In this document: one piece after another, positions 1 through 8,438 of the stretch
Numbering within the stretch: position 1 is the stretch's first letter
Layout: each line of letters starts with the position of its first letter
Assembly (NCBI RefSeq): GCF_014205225.1
Contig: NZ_JACHNB010000001.1
Location: forward strand, 2,170,001-2,234,000
DNA: 64,000 nucleotides
Direction of reading: 5' to 3'
DNA from: Actinoplanes octamycinicus
GTDB taxonomy: Bacteria; Actinomycetota; Actinomycetes; Mycobacteriales; Micromonosporaceae
Program-made: the position numbers and the translations under genes
The notes under the pieces: generated by a model
What the model was told of the DNA's origin: nothing
What the model saw: only the letters and a program-made list of their open reading frames with translations
The model's database searches: none

Positions 1-1
1 G

Positions 2-286
2 ATGGCCGGAGTGGCCGGGGCGATGGTGGCGTCGGCCCGGCTGGCGCGGCACACCGCGCGTACCGCGGCGGACCTGGCGGCGCTGGCCGCGGCCGGGCGC
101 GCGGTCGAGGGCCCGGAGGTGGCGTGCGCGGCGGCCCGTCGGTATGCCGCAGCGAACGGCGCCCGGATGACGTCGTGCGAGGTCACCGGATGGGAGGTGG
201 TGGTCCGGACCGAGGTGCCGGTCCGCTGGGTGCGGGCCGGCGCGACGGCGGCAGCCCGCGCTGGGCCGGTCACCTCGGGCCGGTGA
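2..286 (+). CDS. TadE-like pilus/secretion neighbourhood protein, 5' partial
   Basis: This is the C-terminal 94 residues of a small protein resembling the actinobacterial helicase/secretion-neighbourhood TadE-like family (Rv3654c type). Those proteins have one N-terminal membrane helix followed by an Ala/Arg-rich segment in which DLAALAA is typical, and a pair of cysteines. Here I see TAADLAALAAAGRA, then one cysteine near residue 42 and another near 59. The membrane helix expected just upstream is outside the window, so the reading frame almost certainly continues left of base 1 and the ATG at 2 is not the true start. In the family, neighbours are Tad/Flp secretion genes on one side and a DEAH helicase on the other; the helicase is indeed next, convergent. 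The last codons enter a 42-bp tandem repeat. Confidence 0.65.
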   Translation: MAGVAGAMVASARLARHTARTAADLAALAAAGRAVEGPEVACAAARRYAAANGARMTSCEVTGWEVVVRTEVPVRWVRAGATAAARAGPVTSGR

Positions 287-510
287 ACGGCGCGGCTCGG
301 GCCGGACCGGTCTCCTCGGCTGGTGAACGACGCGGCTCGGCCGGACCGGGTCATTCGGGCTGGTGAACGGCGGTGGCTTGGGCCGGGTCGGTCTCGTCAG
401 GCTGGTGAACGGCAGTGGCTCGGGCCGGGCCGGTCTCGTGGGGCTGGTGAACGGCGGTGGCTCGGGCCGGGTCGGTCTTGTCGGGCTGGTGACCGGCGGC
501 GGTCGGCTGG
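279..510. repeat. 42-bp tandem repeat across convergent gene ends
   Basis: Five to six degenerate copies begin CTGGTGAACGGC. Three adjacent 42-bp units start at 360, 402 and 444, a 40-bp variant at 320, a diverged copy near 279 and a partial one at 486. The 42-bp units are in frame in the helicase and encode 14-residue repeats around TAVHQP at its C terminus. The 40-bp variant shifts the frame and supplies the helicase stop codon. Confidence 0.8.
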
Positions 511-2894
511 TGCGGGATCGAGGCCGGCTCGGCCGGGAGGGCGGACAGGACCGTGTCGAGGACCCGGACGGCGCCTCGCTTGTCGAGCGGGTTGTTGCCG
601 TTTCCGCACTTCGGGGACTGGACGCAGGACGGGCAGCCGGTCTCGCAGGCGCACGAGACGATGGCGTCCCGGGTGGCGCGGAGCCAGTCCCCGGCGGTGG
701 CGTAAGCGCGCTCGGCGAAACCGGCGCCGCCCGGGTGGCCGTCGTAGACGAAGACGGTCGGGGCCTCGGTGTCCGGGTGGTTGGCGGTGGACAGGCCACC
801 GATGTCCCAGCGGTCGCAGGTCGCCATCAGCGGGAGCAGGCCGATCCCGGCGTGCTCGGCGGCGTGCAGGGCGCCCGGCACGTCGGCCGGCTCGACACCG
901 GCGGCGGCCAGGGCGCGGGGCGAGACGGTGAACCAGACGGCGACGGTGCGCAGCTCGCGGACCGGCAGGTCGAGCGGCTTGGTGTCGATCACCTCGCCGC
1001 TGCCCACCCGGCGCCGCTGGTAGGACACCACCTGGCTGGTCACGTCCACCTCGCCGAGGAAGAGGCCGACCGGGCCGGCGTCCAGGTACGACCGGACCTC
1101 GACCACCGACACGTCGGTCACGTCCCGGGCGTGCGTCGTCCAGTCCGGCTCCTCCTGGTGCACCAGGGCCACGGCGTCGTCCAGGTCCAGCTCGTCCACC
1201 AGGTAGGAGACGCCCTGGTGCAGGTAGACCGCGCCGTCGTGCAGCATCACGTGCGAGGAGCCCTGGTCGACGGTGCCGAGCAGCCGCCCGGTGGCCGCCT
1301 CCACCACCGAGACCGGGGCGCCGCCGGTGCCGCGCAGGTCCACGTCCGGCCGGCCGCGCTCGGTCCAGTACCAGCCGGACGGCCGGCGGCGCAGCGCGCC
1401 CGCCCGGACCAGCGCCTCGACGGTGGCCCGGGCCGGCTCGCCGCCGAAGAGCGCGAGGTCCGGCTCGGTGAGCGGGGCCTCCGAGGCGGCGCAGCACAGT
1501 TGCGGGCCGAGCACGTACGGGTTGGCCGGGTCCAGCACGGTGGCCTCGACCGGGCGGCCGAACAGCGCCTCCGGGTGGTGCACCAGGTAGGTGTCGAGCG
1601 GGTCGTCCCGGGCGATCAGCACGGCGAGCGCCGCCTGACCGGCCCGGCCGGCCCGCCCGGCCTGCTGCCAGAGCGAGGCGCGGGTGCCCGGCCAGCCGCA
1701 GATCAGCACCGCGTCCAGGCCGGCCAGGTCGACGCCGAGTTCGAGCGCGTTGGTCGAGGCCAGGCCGAGCAGCTCGCCGGAGAGCAGGGCCTGCTCGATC
1801 GCGCGCCGGTCCTCGCGCAGGTAACCGCCGCGGTAGGCGGCGACCCGCGCGCCCAGGCCGGGGACCGTCTCGTCCAGGGCGCGGCGGGCCACCGCGGCGA
1901 CCACCTCGGCGCCGCGCCGGGACCGGACGAAGGCGAGGGTCCGGGTGCCGGCCACGACCGCGTCGGCCAGCAGGTCCGCGGTCTCCCGCAAGGCCGACCG
2001 CCGGACCGGCGGCGCGTCCGGCAGCCCCGGAAGGGCGGGATCGGCCGGCAGCCCGGCGAAGGCGGCGTCCGGGGAGGGCGGGAGCAGGGGTGGCTCCCAG
2101 AGGGCGAAGGTGACCGCGCCGCGCGGCGAGGCGTCGTCGGTGACCGCGGTGACCGGGGCGCCGACCAGCCGGGTGGCGCTGCCCGCCGGGTCGCCCGAGG
2201 TGGCCGAGGCCAGGACGAAGGTGGGCGTGCTGCGGTAGCGGGCGGCGACCCGGCGCAGCCGGCGCAGGACGTGCGCCACGTGCGAGCCGAAGACGCCGCG
2301 GTAGGCGTGGCACTCGTCGATCACCACGTAGCGCAGCCGGCGGAAGAACTGGGCCCAGCGGTCGTGGCCGGGCAGCAGCGAATGGTGCAGCATGTCCGGG
2401 TTGGTGAGGATGAACCGGGCGTGCTGCCGCACCCACTCGCGCTCCTCGCGCGGCGTGTCCCCGTCCAGCGTGGCCGGCCGGACCCCGTCCAGGCCGAGCC
2501 GGGCCAGCGCGCGCAGCTGGTCGGCGGCCAGGGCCTTGGTGGGCGCCAGGTAGAGCACGGTGGCCCGGGGGTCGGCGGCCAGCGCGGTCAGCGCCGGCAG
2601 CTGGTAGGCCAGCGACTTGCCGGAGGCGGTCCCGGTGGCCAGCACCACATGCGAGCCCTGCCAGGCGAGGTCGGCGGCGGCCGCCTGGTGCTCCCACGGC
2701 GCGGTGATCCCCTGCCGGGTCAGGGCGGCGTGCAGATCCGGGTCGATCCAAGCGGGCCAGGCCGCGACCCGCCCGGCCCGGGCGGTGACCTGCTCGACGT
2801 GGGTGATCGGGGACTGCGCGGCGCTCGCGCTCCGGGCTCGCATCAGGTGCAGCAGCTCGGCGGGACCGGAGGCGGTGGCAGTCACGCCAAGCAC
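351..2894 (-). CDS. DEAD/DEAH-box helicase with DUF1998 domain (Rv3649/YprA/Hrq1-like)
   Basis: An 847-residue superfamily 2 helicase. The visible motifs are Walker A GTASGKS (about residue 87), motif II DECH (about 200), motif III SAT (about 230) and motif VI QQAGRAGRAG (about 415). A C-terminal cysteine cluster, CACETGCPSCVQSPKCGNGN (about 740-760), matches the zinc-binding part of DUF1998. Family members (YprA, Hrq1, Rv3649) are ATP-dependent 3'-5' nucleic-acid helicases linked to DNA repair. After the cysteine cluster the protein carries a low-complexity tail of about 50 residues with repeated TAVHQP units, which is not a normal part of the family and comes from the 42-bp DNA repeat. ATG start at 2894. 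It is convergent with the TadE-like gene and divergent from the bldG-like gene, the usual actinobacterial order. Confidence 0.9.
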   Translation of the reverse strand: MLGVTATASGPAELLHLMRARSASAAQSPITHVEQVTARAGRVAAWPAWIDPDLHAALTRQGITAPWEHQAAAADLAWQGSHVVLATGTASGKSLAYQLPALTALAADPRATVLYLAPTKALAADQLRALARLGLDGVRPATLDGDTPREEREWVRQHARFILTNPDMLHHSLLPGHDRWAQFFRRLRYVVIDECHAYRGVFGSHVAHVLRRLRRVAARYRSTPTFVLASATSGDPAGSATRLVGAPVTAVTDDASPRGAVTFALWEPPLLPPSPDAAFAGLPADPALPGLPDAPPVRRSALRETADLLADAVVAGTRTLAFVRSRRGAEVVAAVARRALDETVPGLGARVAAYRGGYLREDRRAIEQALLSGELLGLASTNALELGVDLAGLDAVLICGWPGTRASLWQQAGRAGRAGQAALAVLIARDDPLDTYLVHHPEALFGRPVEATVLDPANPYVLGPQLCCAASEAPLTEPDLALFGGEPARATVEALVRAGALRRRPSGWYWTERGRPDVDLRGTGGAPVSVVEAATGRLLGTVDQGSSHVMLHDGAVYLHQGVSYLVDELDLDDAVALVHQEEPDWTTHARDVTDVSVVEVRSYLDAGPVGLFLGEVDVTSQVVSYQRRRVGSGEVIDTKPLDLPVRELRTVAVWFTVSPRALAAAGVEPADVPGALHAAEHAGIGLLPLMATCDRWDIGGLSTANHPDTEAPTVFVYDGHPGGAGFAERAYATAGDWLRATRDAIVSCACETGCPSCVQSPKCGNGNNPLDKRGAVRVLDTVLSALPAEPASIPHQPTAAGHQPDKTDPARATAVHQPHETGPARATAVHQPDETDPAQATAVHQPE

Positions 2895-3043
2895 TCTGAC
2901 ACCATCAGGCGGCGGTCCCCAAACGAGGCCGGGCCGGACACCGGCTTGCCGTCCGCCTCAAACGGGTAGGGACGGTGGGTGCCACGCGTCGCCCGATGCC
3001 GGTCGGTGGTTAGATTCGCGGGGGAGATCAGGGAGGAGGACCG

Positions 3044-3400
3044 ATGGAGCTGTCGCTGGCGACCCGGACCGTCGCCGACCACACGGTGCTCGAAGTCGGT
3101 GGCGAGGTCGACGTTTACACCGCTCCACGGCTGCGCGAGCGCCTGATCGAGCTGGTCGACGCCGGTGCCCGAGACGTGGTGGTGGACCTGGAGCGGGTCG
3201 AGTTCCTCGACTCCACCGGCCTGGGCGTGCTGGTCGGCGCGTTGAAACGGCTGCGGACCGCGCAGGGCACCTTCGGCCTGGTCTGCGCCAAGGAGCCACT
3301 TCTGAAGATCTTCCGGATCACCGCGCTGGATCAGGTCTTCCCGATCTTCCCCACCGTCGAGGCCGCCACCGAACGCGACGGCAGCGGTCCCGCTTCGTGA
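3044..3400 (+). CDS. bldG: Anti-anti-sigma factor, STAS domain, BldG ortholog
   Basis: A 118-residue single STAS-domain protein. The phosphorylation loop reads [13 protein letters not shown] (about residues 53-65), with Ser at the usual phosphoacceptor position, and the N-terminal strand is [11 protein letters not shown]. It closely follows my memory of Streptomyces BldG along its whole length, and the gene order (helicase, bldG, ATP-binding partner) is the same. BldG-type proteins release sigma factors by binding anti-sigma factors when dephosphorylated and control development and secondary metabolism. The ATG at 3044 has AGGGAGGAGG about 6-10 bases upstream. The stop overlaps the start of the next gene (TGATG), so translation is coupled. 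Confidence 0.93.
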   Translation: MELSLATRTVADHTVLEVGGEVDVYTAPRLRERLIELVDAGARDVVVDLERVEFLDSTGLGVLVGALKRLRTAQGTFGLVCAKEPLLKIFRITALDQVFPIFPTVEAATERDGSGPAS

Positions 3401-3837
3401 TGGCTACGGTTCGGCTGTCCTTCTCGCCGGCGCCGGTGCATGTCCGCACCGCCCGCCTGGTCGGTGTGGCGGTGGCCCGGCGGGCCGGGGTCGACGAGGC
3501 GCTGCTGGACGAGGTGCGCCTGGCGATCGGCGAGGCCTGCACCCGGGCCGTCGCCCTGCACCGGCAGTACGGGCTGGCCGACCTGGTCACGGTGGAGATG
3601 TCCGACTCGGGCTCGTACACCGTCCGGGTCATCGACCACGCCCCGATCGAGGCCAGCATCGGTCTCACCAAGCTTCCGCCGGACGAGCTGGCCGCCGAGT
3701 CGCTCACCGAGGACGACCTCACCACCGGCGTCGGGTTCGCCCTGCTCGCCGGCTTCGTCGACGACCTCCAGGTCCGCCCGGTCGACGACGGCCCCGGCAC
3801 CGAGGTCCGCATGGTCTGGCCGGTCGCCCGGCGTTAA
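3400..3837 (+). CDS. Anti-sigma factor, GHKL ATP-binding (HATPase_c_2) protein
   Basis: A 145-residue RsbW/SpoIIAB-like protein. The N-box region reads DEVRLAIGEACTRAV, and a glycine-containing TTGVGFALLAGFVDDL segment sits where the ATP lid would be. The N-box Asn of classical kinases is replaced here (EACTRAV rather than EAxxNAV), which resembles the BldG-linked protein (ORF3/RsbN group) and may mean weak or absent kinase activity; that last point is inference. It overlaps the bldG stop by one base, so the two are surely a partner-switching pair. The start was chosen as ATG 3400 because of this coupling; longer frames upstream are out-of-frame shadows of bldG. Confidence 0.88.
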   Translation: MATVRLSFSPAPVHVRTARLVGVAVARRAGVDEALLDEVRLAIGEACTRAVALHRQYGLADLVTVEMSDSGSYTVRVIDHAPIEASIGLTKLPPDELAAESLTEDDLTTGVGFALLAGFVDDLQVRPVDDGPGTEVRMVWPVARR

Positions 3838-3905
3838 CTGAGCCGGCTGGCTCCGCGCCGCCGCAGAACGCCGGCGGCGTTGTGCGGGGGTGGGGGTTGG
3901 ACCGT

Positions 3906-4046
3906 CGTGGCCACCCACGGACGCCGCCCTTGCGGGCTGAGCGTTCTGGACGCGTCAGCGGCCAGCTCAGCCCGGAAGGGTCCCTGGCGGGAGCGACGAT
4001 CAGTGATCAGCGCGGCCCGAGTCAGCAGATCTTTGAATGGGATCTT
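3906..4046 (+). repeat. Dispersed 141-bp intergenic repeat, copy A
   Basis: This segment aligns over its full length, by eye well above 75% identity, with the reverse complement of 19682-19822. Shared blocks include CACCCACGGACG, GCGTTCTGGACGCG, CCCGGAAGGGTCCC and GATCAGTGATCAGCGCGG. Both copies are intergenic and end at GATCTT. No open frame is conserved by codon pattern, so I treat it as a non-coding element. Confidence 0.75.
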
Positions 4047-4225
4047 CGGCGCGCCGGAAACAAGCGATCTTCCGTTACTCTCTATCCTTAATTCGGGCAT
4101 TCCGCTTATTTCTGATTTGGCAAACTCTGACCACCTGGCCAGGCAAAAGATCAGCCAAATCCGATACCCGCTGGGTGGCGTGCTAACACAGCGGTGAACA
4201 TCACCGCGACACGGCCGGGTCGCCA

Positions 4226-4256
4226 TGTGACGATCGCCACGTCGGACCTATACAGT
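4226..4256 (+). promoter_or_regulatory. Candidate promoter of hppA
   Basis: TGTGAC at 4226-4231 and TATACA at 4249-4254 are separated by 17 bases, a good match to a housekeeping-type promoter in an unusually AT-rich intergenic stretch. The rest of the 534-base gap (3838-4371) holds the dispersed repeat and nothing else I recognise. Confidence 0.5.
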
Positions 4257-4371
4257 ACGCGAGTTATCAGCTACTGCTGGTCCCGCGTCCGCGGGTCCGG
4301 TCGATCGTTAGCAAGCGCCCGGAGGTCTCGTCCACCACTCGGGTGCGGTCGGTGTGTGTAGGAGGACATTG

Positions 4372-6792
4372 ATGTCCGGGACCTCGGTAAACCTCGCCGC
4401 CGAAGGTGGCGGAGTGTCCCTGAGCGGATCCAACGTCACATTCGTCATCGTCGCGCTGGTGTTCGCCCTGATCGCTCTGGGCTTCGCCGCGATGTTCGTC
4501 CAGTCGGTGCTGCGCACCGGCCGGGGCACCAAGAACATGCAGGAGATCGCCGGCGCCGTGCAGGAAGGCGCGTCGGCATACCTGTTCCGGCAGTTCAAGA
4601 CGCTCGCCGTGTTCGTGGTGATCGCGGTCGTGCTGCTGTTCCTGTTGCCGGTGCACGACACCGACAACGAGACCTGGGTGAAGATCGGCCGATCACTGTT
4701 CTTCGTGGTCGGAGCGGTGTTCAGCTCATTCATCGGTGGCGCCGGCATGGCGCTGGCCACCCGGGCCAACCTGCGGGTCGCCGCGGCGGCCGGAGGGACC
4801 GGTGGCCGGGAGACCGCGATGGGGATCGCGTTCCGCACCGGTGGCGTGGTCGGCTTCCTCACCGTCGGCCTGGGTCTGTTCGGCGGCGCCCTGGTGGTGC
4901 TGATCTTCAACAGCGACGCGCCGACCGTGCTGGAGGGCTTCGGCTTCGGCGCCGCTCTGCTCGCGATGTTCATGCGGGTCGGCGGCGGCATCTTCACCAA
5001 GGCCGCGGATGTCGGCGCCGACCTGGTCGGCAAGGTGGAGCAGCACATCCCGGAGGACGACCCGCGGAACGCCGCGACGATCGCCGACAACGTGGGTGAC
5101 AACGTCGGCGACTGTGCCGGCATGGCCGCCGACCTGTTCGAGTCGTACGCGGTGACCCTGGTCGCCGCGCTGATCCTGGGCCAGGCCGCGTTCGGTCAGG
5201 ACGGCCTGATCTTCCCGCTGATCGTCTCGACGATCGGCGTGGTGATCGCCATCCTGGGTGTCTTCATCACCCGGCTGCGCCCGTCCGACCGCAACGGCCT
5301 GACCGCGATCAACCGGGCCTTCTACATCTCCGCGGTGGTCTCGGCGATCGCCGTGGCCGTGGTGACCTTCCTCTACCTGCCGGACACCTTCGCCGGCTTC
5401 GGGGACGCGGGGATCGCCCGGGACATCGTCGAGAGTGGGCAGAACCCGCAGCTGGTGGCGATCGGCGCGGTCGTCATCGGCATCGTGCTGGCCGCCGCCA
5501 TCCAGGCGCTGACCGGCTACTTCACCGAGACGAACCGGCGCCCGGTGCAGGACATCGGCAAGTCCTCGGCGACCGGCGCGGCCACCGTGGTGCTGGCCGG
5601 CATCAGCGTCGGCCTGGAGTCCGCGGTCTACTCGGCGCTGCTGATCGGCGCCGGCGTCTACGGCGCCTTCCTGCTCGGCGGCACGTCGCTCACCCTGTCG
5701 CTGTTCGCGGTGGCGCTGGCCGGCACCGGCCTGCTCACCACGGTCGGCGTGATCGTGGCGATGGACACGTTCGGCCCGATCTCGGACAACGCGCAGGGCA
5801 TCGCCGAGATGTCCGGTGACATCGACGAGCAGGGCGCGAAGATCCTGACCGAGCTGGACGCGGTGGGCAACACCACCAAGGCGATCACCAAGGGCATCGC
5901 GATCGCGACCGCGGTGCTGGCCGCGACCGCGCTGTTCGGCTCGTACACGAACAGCCTGGCCAGCTCGCTCGCCGACGCCGGGATCACCGACGTGCAGCGG
6001 GAGATCTACGAGCTGCTGAACATCGCGAACCCGCGCAGCCTGGTCGGCCTGCTGGTCGGCGCGGCGGTGGTGTTCCTCTTCTCCGGTCTGGCGATCAACG
6101 CGGTGTCCCGCTCGGCGGGCGCGGTGGTCATGGAGGTGCGCCGGCAGTTCCGCGAGCACCCCGGGATCATGGACCGGACCGAGCGGCCGGAGTACGGCCG
6201 CGTGGTCGACATCTGCACCCGGGACGCGCAGCGCGAGCTGCTCACCCCCGGTCTGCTGGCGATCATGGCCCCGATCGCGGTGGGCTTCGGGCTGGGTGCC
6301 GGGGCGCTGGCCGCCTACCTGGCCGGCGCGATCGGCGCGGGCACCCTGATGGCGGTCTTCCTGGCCAACTCCGGTGGCGCCTGGGACAACGCGAAGAAGC
6401 TGGTCGAGGACGGCGCGCACGGCGGCAAGGGCTCCGAGGCGCACTCCGCCACGGTCATCGGCGACACCGTCGGCGACCCGTTCAAGGACACCGCCGGCCC
6501 GGCGATCAACCCGCTGATCAAGGTGATGAACCTGGTTTCGCTGCTGATCGCGCCGGCCGTGGTGACCTGGAGCATCGGCACCGACGCGAACACCGGCCTG
6601 CGGGTGGCCATCGCGCTGGTGGCGGTGGCGATCGTGACCGCCTCGGTGGTCTGGAGCAAGCGCAAGCCGATCTCGATGGGCGAGGAGGCGCAGGCCTCCG
6701 CGGCCGGCGCCGCGGACACCGCCAAGGCGGCGCAGGACGCGCAGCACACCGATGCCGGGACGGCGTCCCGGATCAAGGACAACGTGGGCTGA
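4372..6792 (+). CDS. hppA: K+-independent proton-pumping membrane pyrophosphatase
   Basis: An 806-residue H+-PPase that couples PPi hydrolysis to proton export across the plasma membrane. Some 15-16 hydrophobic helices are evident. The catalytic loop is intact: FTKAADVGADLVGKVE, then DDPRNAATIADNVGDNVGD (about residues 215-255), and the second acidic motif GDTVGDPFKDTAGP near 700. The determinant motif reads GNTTKAITKG: Lys where K+-dependent enzymes have Ala, so this is the K+-independent H+ type. ATG 4372 was chosen over the GTG at 4354 because AGGAGGAC lies six bases before it and would otherwise be inside the coding region. The C terminus is an Ala-rich tail. It is monocistronic, with a strong hairpin just downstream. 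Confidence 0.95.
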   Translation: MSGTSVNLAAEGGGVSLSGSNVTFVIVALVFALIALGFAAMFVQSVLRTGRGTKNMQEIAGAVQEGASAYLFRQFKTLAVFVVIAVVLLFLLPVHDTDNETWVKIGRSLFFVVGAVFSSFIGGAGMALATRANLRVAAAAGGTGGRETAMGIAFRTGGVVGFLTVGLGLFGGALVVLIFNSDAPTVLEGFGFGAALLAMFMRVGGGIFTKAADVGADLVGKVEQHIPEDDPRNAATIADNVGDNVGDCAGMAADLFESYAVTLVAALILGQAAFGQDGLIFPLIVSTIGVVIAILGVFITRLRPSDRNGLTAINRAFYISAVVSAIAVAVVTFLYLPDTFAGFGDAGIARDIVESGQNPQLVAIGAVVIGIVLAAAIQALTGYFTETNRRPVQDIGKSSATGAATVVLAGISVGLESAVYSALLIGAGVYGAFLLGGTSLTLSLFAVALAGTGLLTTVGVIVAMDTFGPISDNAQGIAEMSGDIDEQGAKILTELDAVGNTTKAITKGIAIATAVLAATALFGSYTNSLASSLADAGITDVQREIYELLNIANPRSLVGLLVGAAVVFLFSGLAINAVSRSAGAVVMEVRRQFREHPGIMDRTERPEYGRVVDICTRDAQRELLTPGLLAIMAPIAVGFGLGAGALAAYLAGAIGAGTLMAVFLANSGGAWDNAKKLVEDGAHGGKGSEAHSATVIGDTVGDPFKDTAGPAINPLIKVMNLVSLLIAPAVVTWSIGTDANTGLRVAIALVAVAIVTASVVWSKRKPISMGEEAQASAAGAADTAKAAQDAQHTDAGTASRIKDNVG

Positions 6793-6808
6793 CCCCCGCC
6801 TCGTCCAC

Positions 6809-6840
6809 AACGGGCACCCGGCGTCCGCCGGGTGCCCGTT
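6809..6840 (+). terminator. Hairpin terminator after hppA
   Basis: A perfect 14-bp stem, AACGGGCACCCGGC pairing with GCCGGGTGCCCGTT around a four-base loop, sits 17 bases after the hppA stop. Only a short T-rich tail follows, as usual for actinobacterial terminators. Confidence 0.75.
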
Positions 6841-6881
6841 CGCTTTCCCCGATTGTCCGACCAAGGCCGTACGCTGCTCCC

Positions 6882-7397
6882 ATGCGCGCGGTCCGAATGA
6901 TCTCCCTCGTGCTCGTGGTGTGGCTCGCCGGTTGTTCCTCCGGGCACGGGGCGCAGGCCTGGGCCGCCTCGGTGTGCACCGTGCTGGCCCCCTGGCGCAG
7001 CGAGATCGGCACCCTGACCACCCGCACCCAGCAGCAGATGACCACCCGCACCACCCCCGGCCAGGCGAAGGAGAACCTCGCCCGGCTCTTCGACGGGGCC
7101 CGCGCGGCGAGCGAGGAGGCCCGCGCCGGGGTGGAGCGCGCCGGGGTGCCGGATGTCAGCGGCGGCGACAAGATCGCTGCCGCCTTCGTCGGCTCGCTGA
7201 CCGGCATGCGGGACGCCTACGGGACCGCCCACGACGGCATCGAGGCGCTCGACACCGGCACCAGCACCTTCTACGACCAGGTCGCCGATGTGGTCGAGCG
7301 GCTCGACGCGGAGTATGCGAAAAGCGGCCTGGACACCTCGAAACTCGATTCGGTCGAGCTTCGGCAGGCGTTCGAGTCGCTGCCCGAGTGCCAATGA
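6882..7397 (+). CDS. Small lipoprotein of unknown function
   Basis: 171 residues. The N terminus is a lipoprotein signal: MRAVRM, a hydrophobic stretch, then the lipobox LAGC with the modified Cys at residue 18. The mature part is Ala/Thr/Glu-rich and mostly helical with two further cysteines (in SVCTVL and LPECQ, the very end) that could form a disulfide. I do not recognise a functional family. TACGCT lies nine bases before the ATG, so the message may be nearly leaderless. The stop overlaps the next start (ATGA), so the two genes are coupled; the same pair sits between hppA and topA in related genomes, from memory. Confidence 0.75.
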   Translation: MRAVRMISLVLVVWLAGCSSGHGAQAWAASVCTVLAPWRSEIGTLTTRTQQQMTTRTTPGQAKENLARLFDGARAASEEARAGVERAGVPDVSGGDKIAAAFVGSLTGMRDAYGTAHDGIEALDTGTSTFYDQVADVVERLDAEYAKSGLDTSKLDSVELRQAFESLPECQ

Positions 7398-8134
7398 CGG
7401 AGACCGGGTGGCCGCTGATCCCGCGGGAGACGCTGCCGCCGCCGGTTCCGGTGGAGCGGCGGCCGCACCAGCGCGGGACGCCCGGCCGTGCCGGTGGCCG
7501 GCAGCTGCCGATGTTCGGGGCGGAGACGATCGAGCCGTCGCCGGCCGATCTGGCCGGGCTGCTGGCCGGGCCCGGTCAGCTGGGGCGGATGGGCGGGACG
7601 GCCCGGGTGTCGGTGATCGTCGACGACGCGTGGCGGGTGCACGTGCTGGTGGCCGAGCTGGTCGCGCGCGGCCTGGCGGCGACCTGGGCGCCGGTCCTCC
7701 ACGATCACGATCAAGATCCGCTTTCGGTACGACCGGAGCCCGCACCCGACGAGGAGATCTCGGACACTCCCGAGGAGCCGCCCCCTCCCCGATTCGAGGT
7801 GCGCACGGCGTACTCCCGGAGGTTGAACGCTCTCGCCGCCGCGTGGCCGGCCGCCGCGGCGCAGCTTTTTCTCTCCGGTCCCCGCCTCCGGCTCTGGGTG
7901 GCGGCGACCGGTTACCCGCGTCCCGGCGGTTACCGGCTCGGCCTCGATCCGGCCAAGGATCTCGCCGCGGTGGACTCCGCGCTGATCAGAGCCGGTCTGG
8001 CCGGCCGTGTCTCGGAGGACAAGCGGTCCTACGTGATCGCCGGCCGCCGCCGCCTCACCCGGCTGGCCGAGCTCGTCGGCGAGCGCCCGGAGGCCGCCCC
8101 CGCGGAATTCTGGCCGGGTGGCGCGGCTGCGTGA
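7394..8134 (+). CDS. Conserved actinobacterial hypothetical protein
   Basis: 246 residues, no signal peptide and no membrane segment. A basic, proline-rich N terminus with RQLPMFG (about 35-41) is followed by a segment with VDDAWRVHVLVAELVARGL, an acidic/proline linker (DEEISDTPEEPPPPRFE, about 115-132), and a C-terminal part containing TGYPRPGGYRLGLDP and a basic stretch YVIAGRRRLTRLAELVG. It resembles hypothetical proteins found beside topA in Micromonosporaceae and Streptomyces; I know no function. Start ATG 7394 overlaps the preceding stop by four bases, which fixes it. It may be co-expressed with the lipoprotein. Confidence 0.7.
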   Translation: MTETGWPLIPRETLPPPVPVERRPHQRGTPGRAGGRQLPMFGAETIEPSPADLAGLLAGPGQLGRMGGTARVSVIVDDAWRVHVLVAELVARGLAATWAPVLHDHDQDPLSVRPEPAPDEEISDTPEEPPPPRFEVRTAYSRRLNALAAAWPAAAAQLFLSGPRLRLWVAATGYPRPGGYRLGLDPAKDLAAVDSALIRAGLAGRVSEDKRSYVIAGRRRLTRLAELVGERPEAAPAEFWPGGAAA

Positions 8135-8297
8135 TCTTCGCGGAATGTGTCCGACATAACAGCGTCCTTCCGGTGTACGGTGTCGCGGTCGGACGCGTGC
8201 GGTGGCCGGACCGTTACCATCCGACTGCGGGGTTCCCCGGGAATGAGGGCTCGTCCGGCGCGTTACGTTGAACATCTGTGCTCTGCCGCGGGTGATG

Positions 8298-8400
8298 CCG
8301 GGGCCGGGCCGGGAAGGCGCGGCCGCGGAGTTCGGGGCCGGGCCGGAACGCTCGGCCGCGGACGATCCGGGGCCGAGCCGGGAACGCCGAGGCCGGGCGG
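8298..8400 (+). repeat. Three tandem ~35-bp repeats before topA
   Basis: Three consecutive units begin GGGGCCGGGCCGGGAA, GGGGCCGGGCCGGAAC and GGGGCCGAGCCGGGAA at 8298, 8332 and 8367, each followed by a GCGGCCGCGGA-like or CGAGGCCGGG stretch. They fill most of the topA leader. The rest of the 304-base gap (8135-8438) holds a plausible -10 TACGTT near 8263 and no gene. Confidence 0.65.
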
Positions 8401-8438
8401 TGAACGCCGAGGATCTCAACGAACGAACTGGGAGTGCC

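Noticed and set aside
363..2969. 868-residue open frame on the plus strand opposite the DEAH helicase
   Set aside because: It is the antisense shadow of a gene with all helicase motifs; composition is Gly/Arg/Val low complexity with no domain.
3834..4226. 130-residue minus-strand ORF after the anti-sigma gene
   Set aside because: It runs through the dispersed intergenic repeat and the hppA promoter region, with no ribosome-binding site or known domain.
4726..6864. 712-residue open frame opposite hppA
   Set aside because: His/Arg/Asp-rich antisense frame caused by high GC in third positions; hppA is unmistakable.
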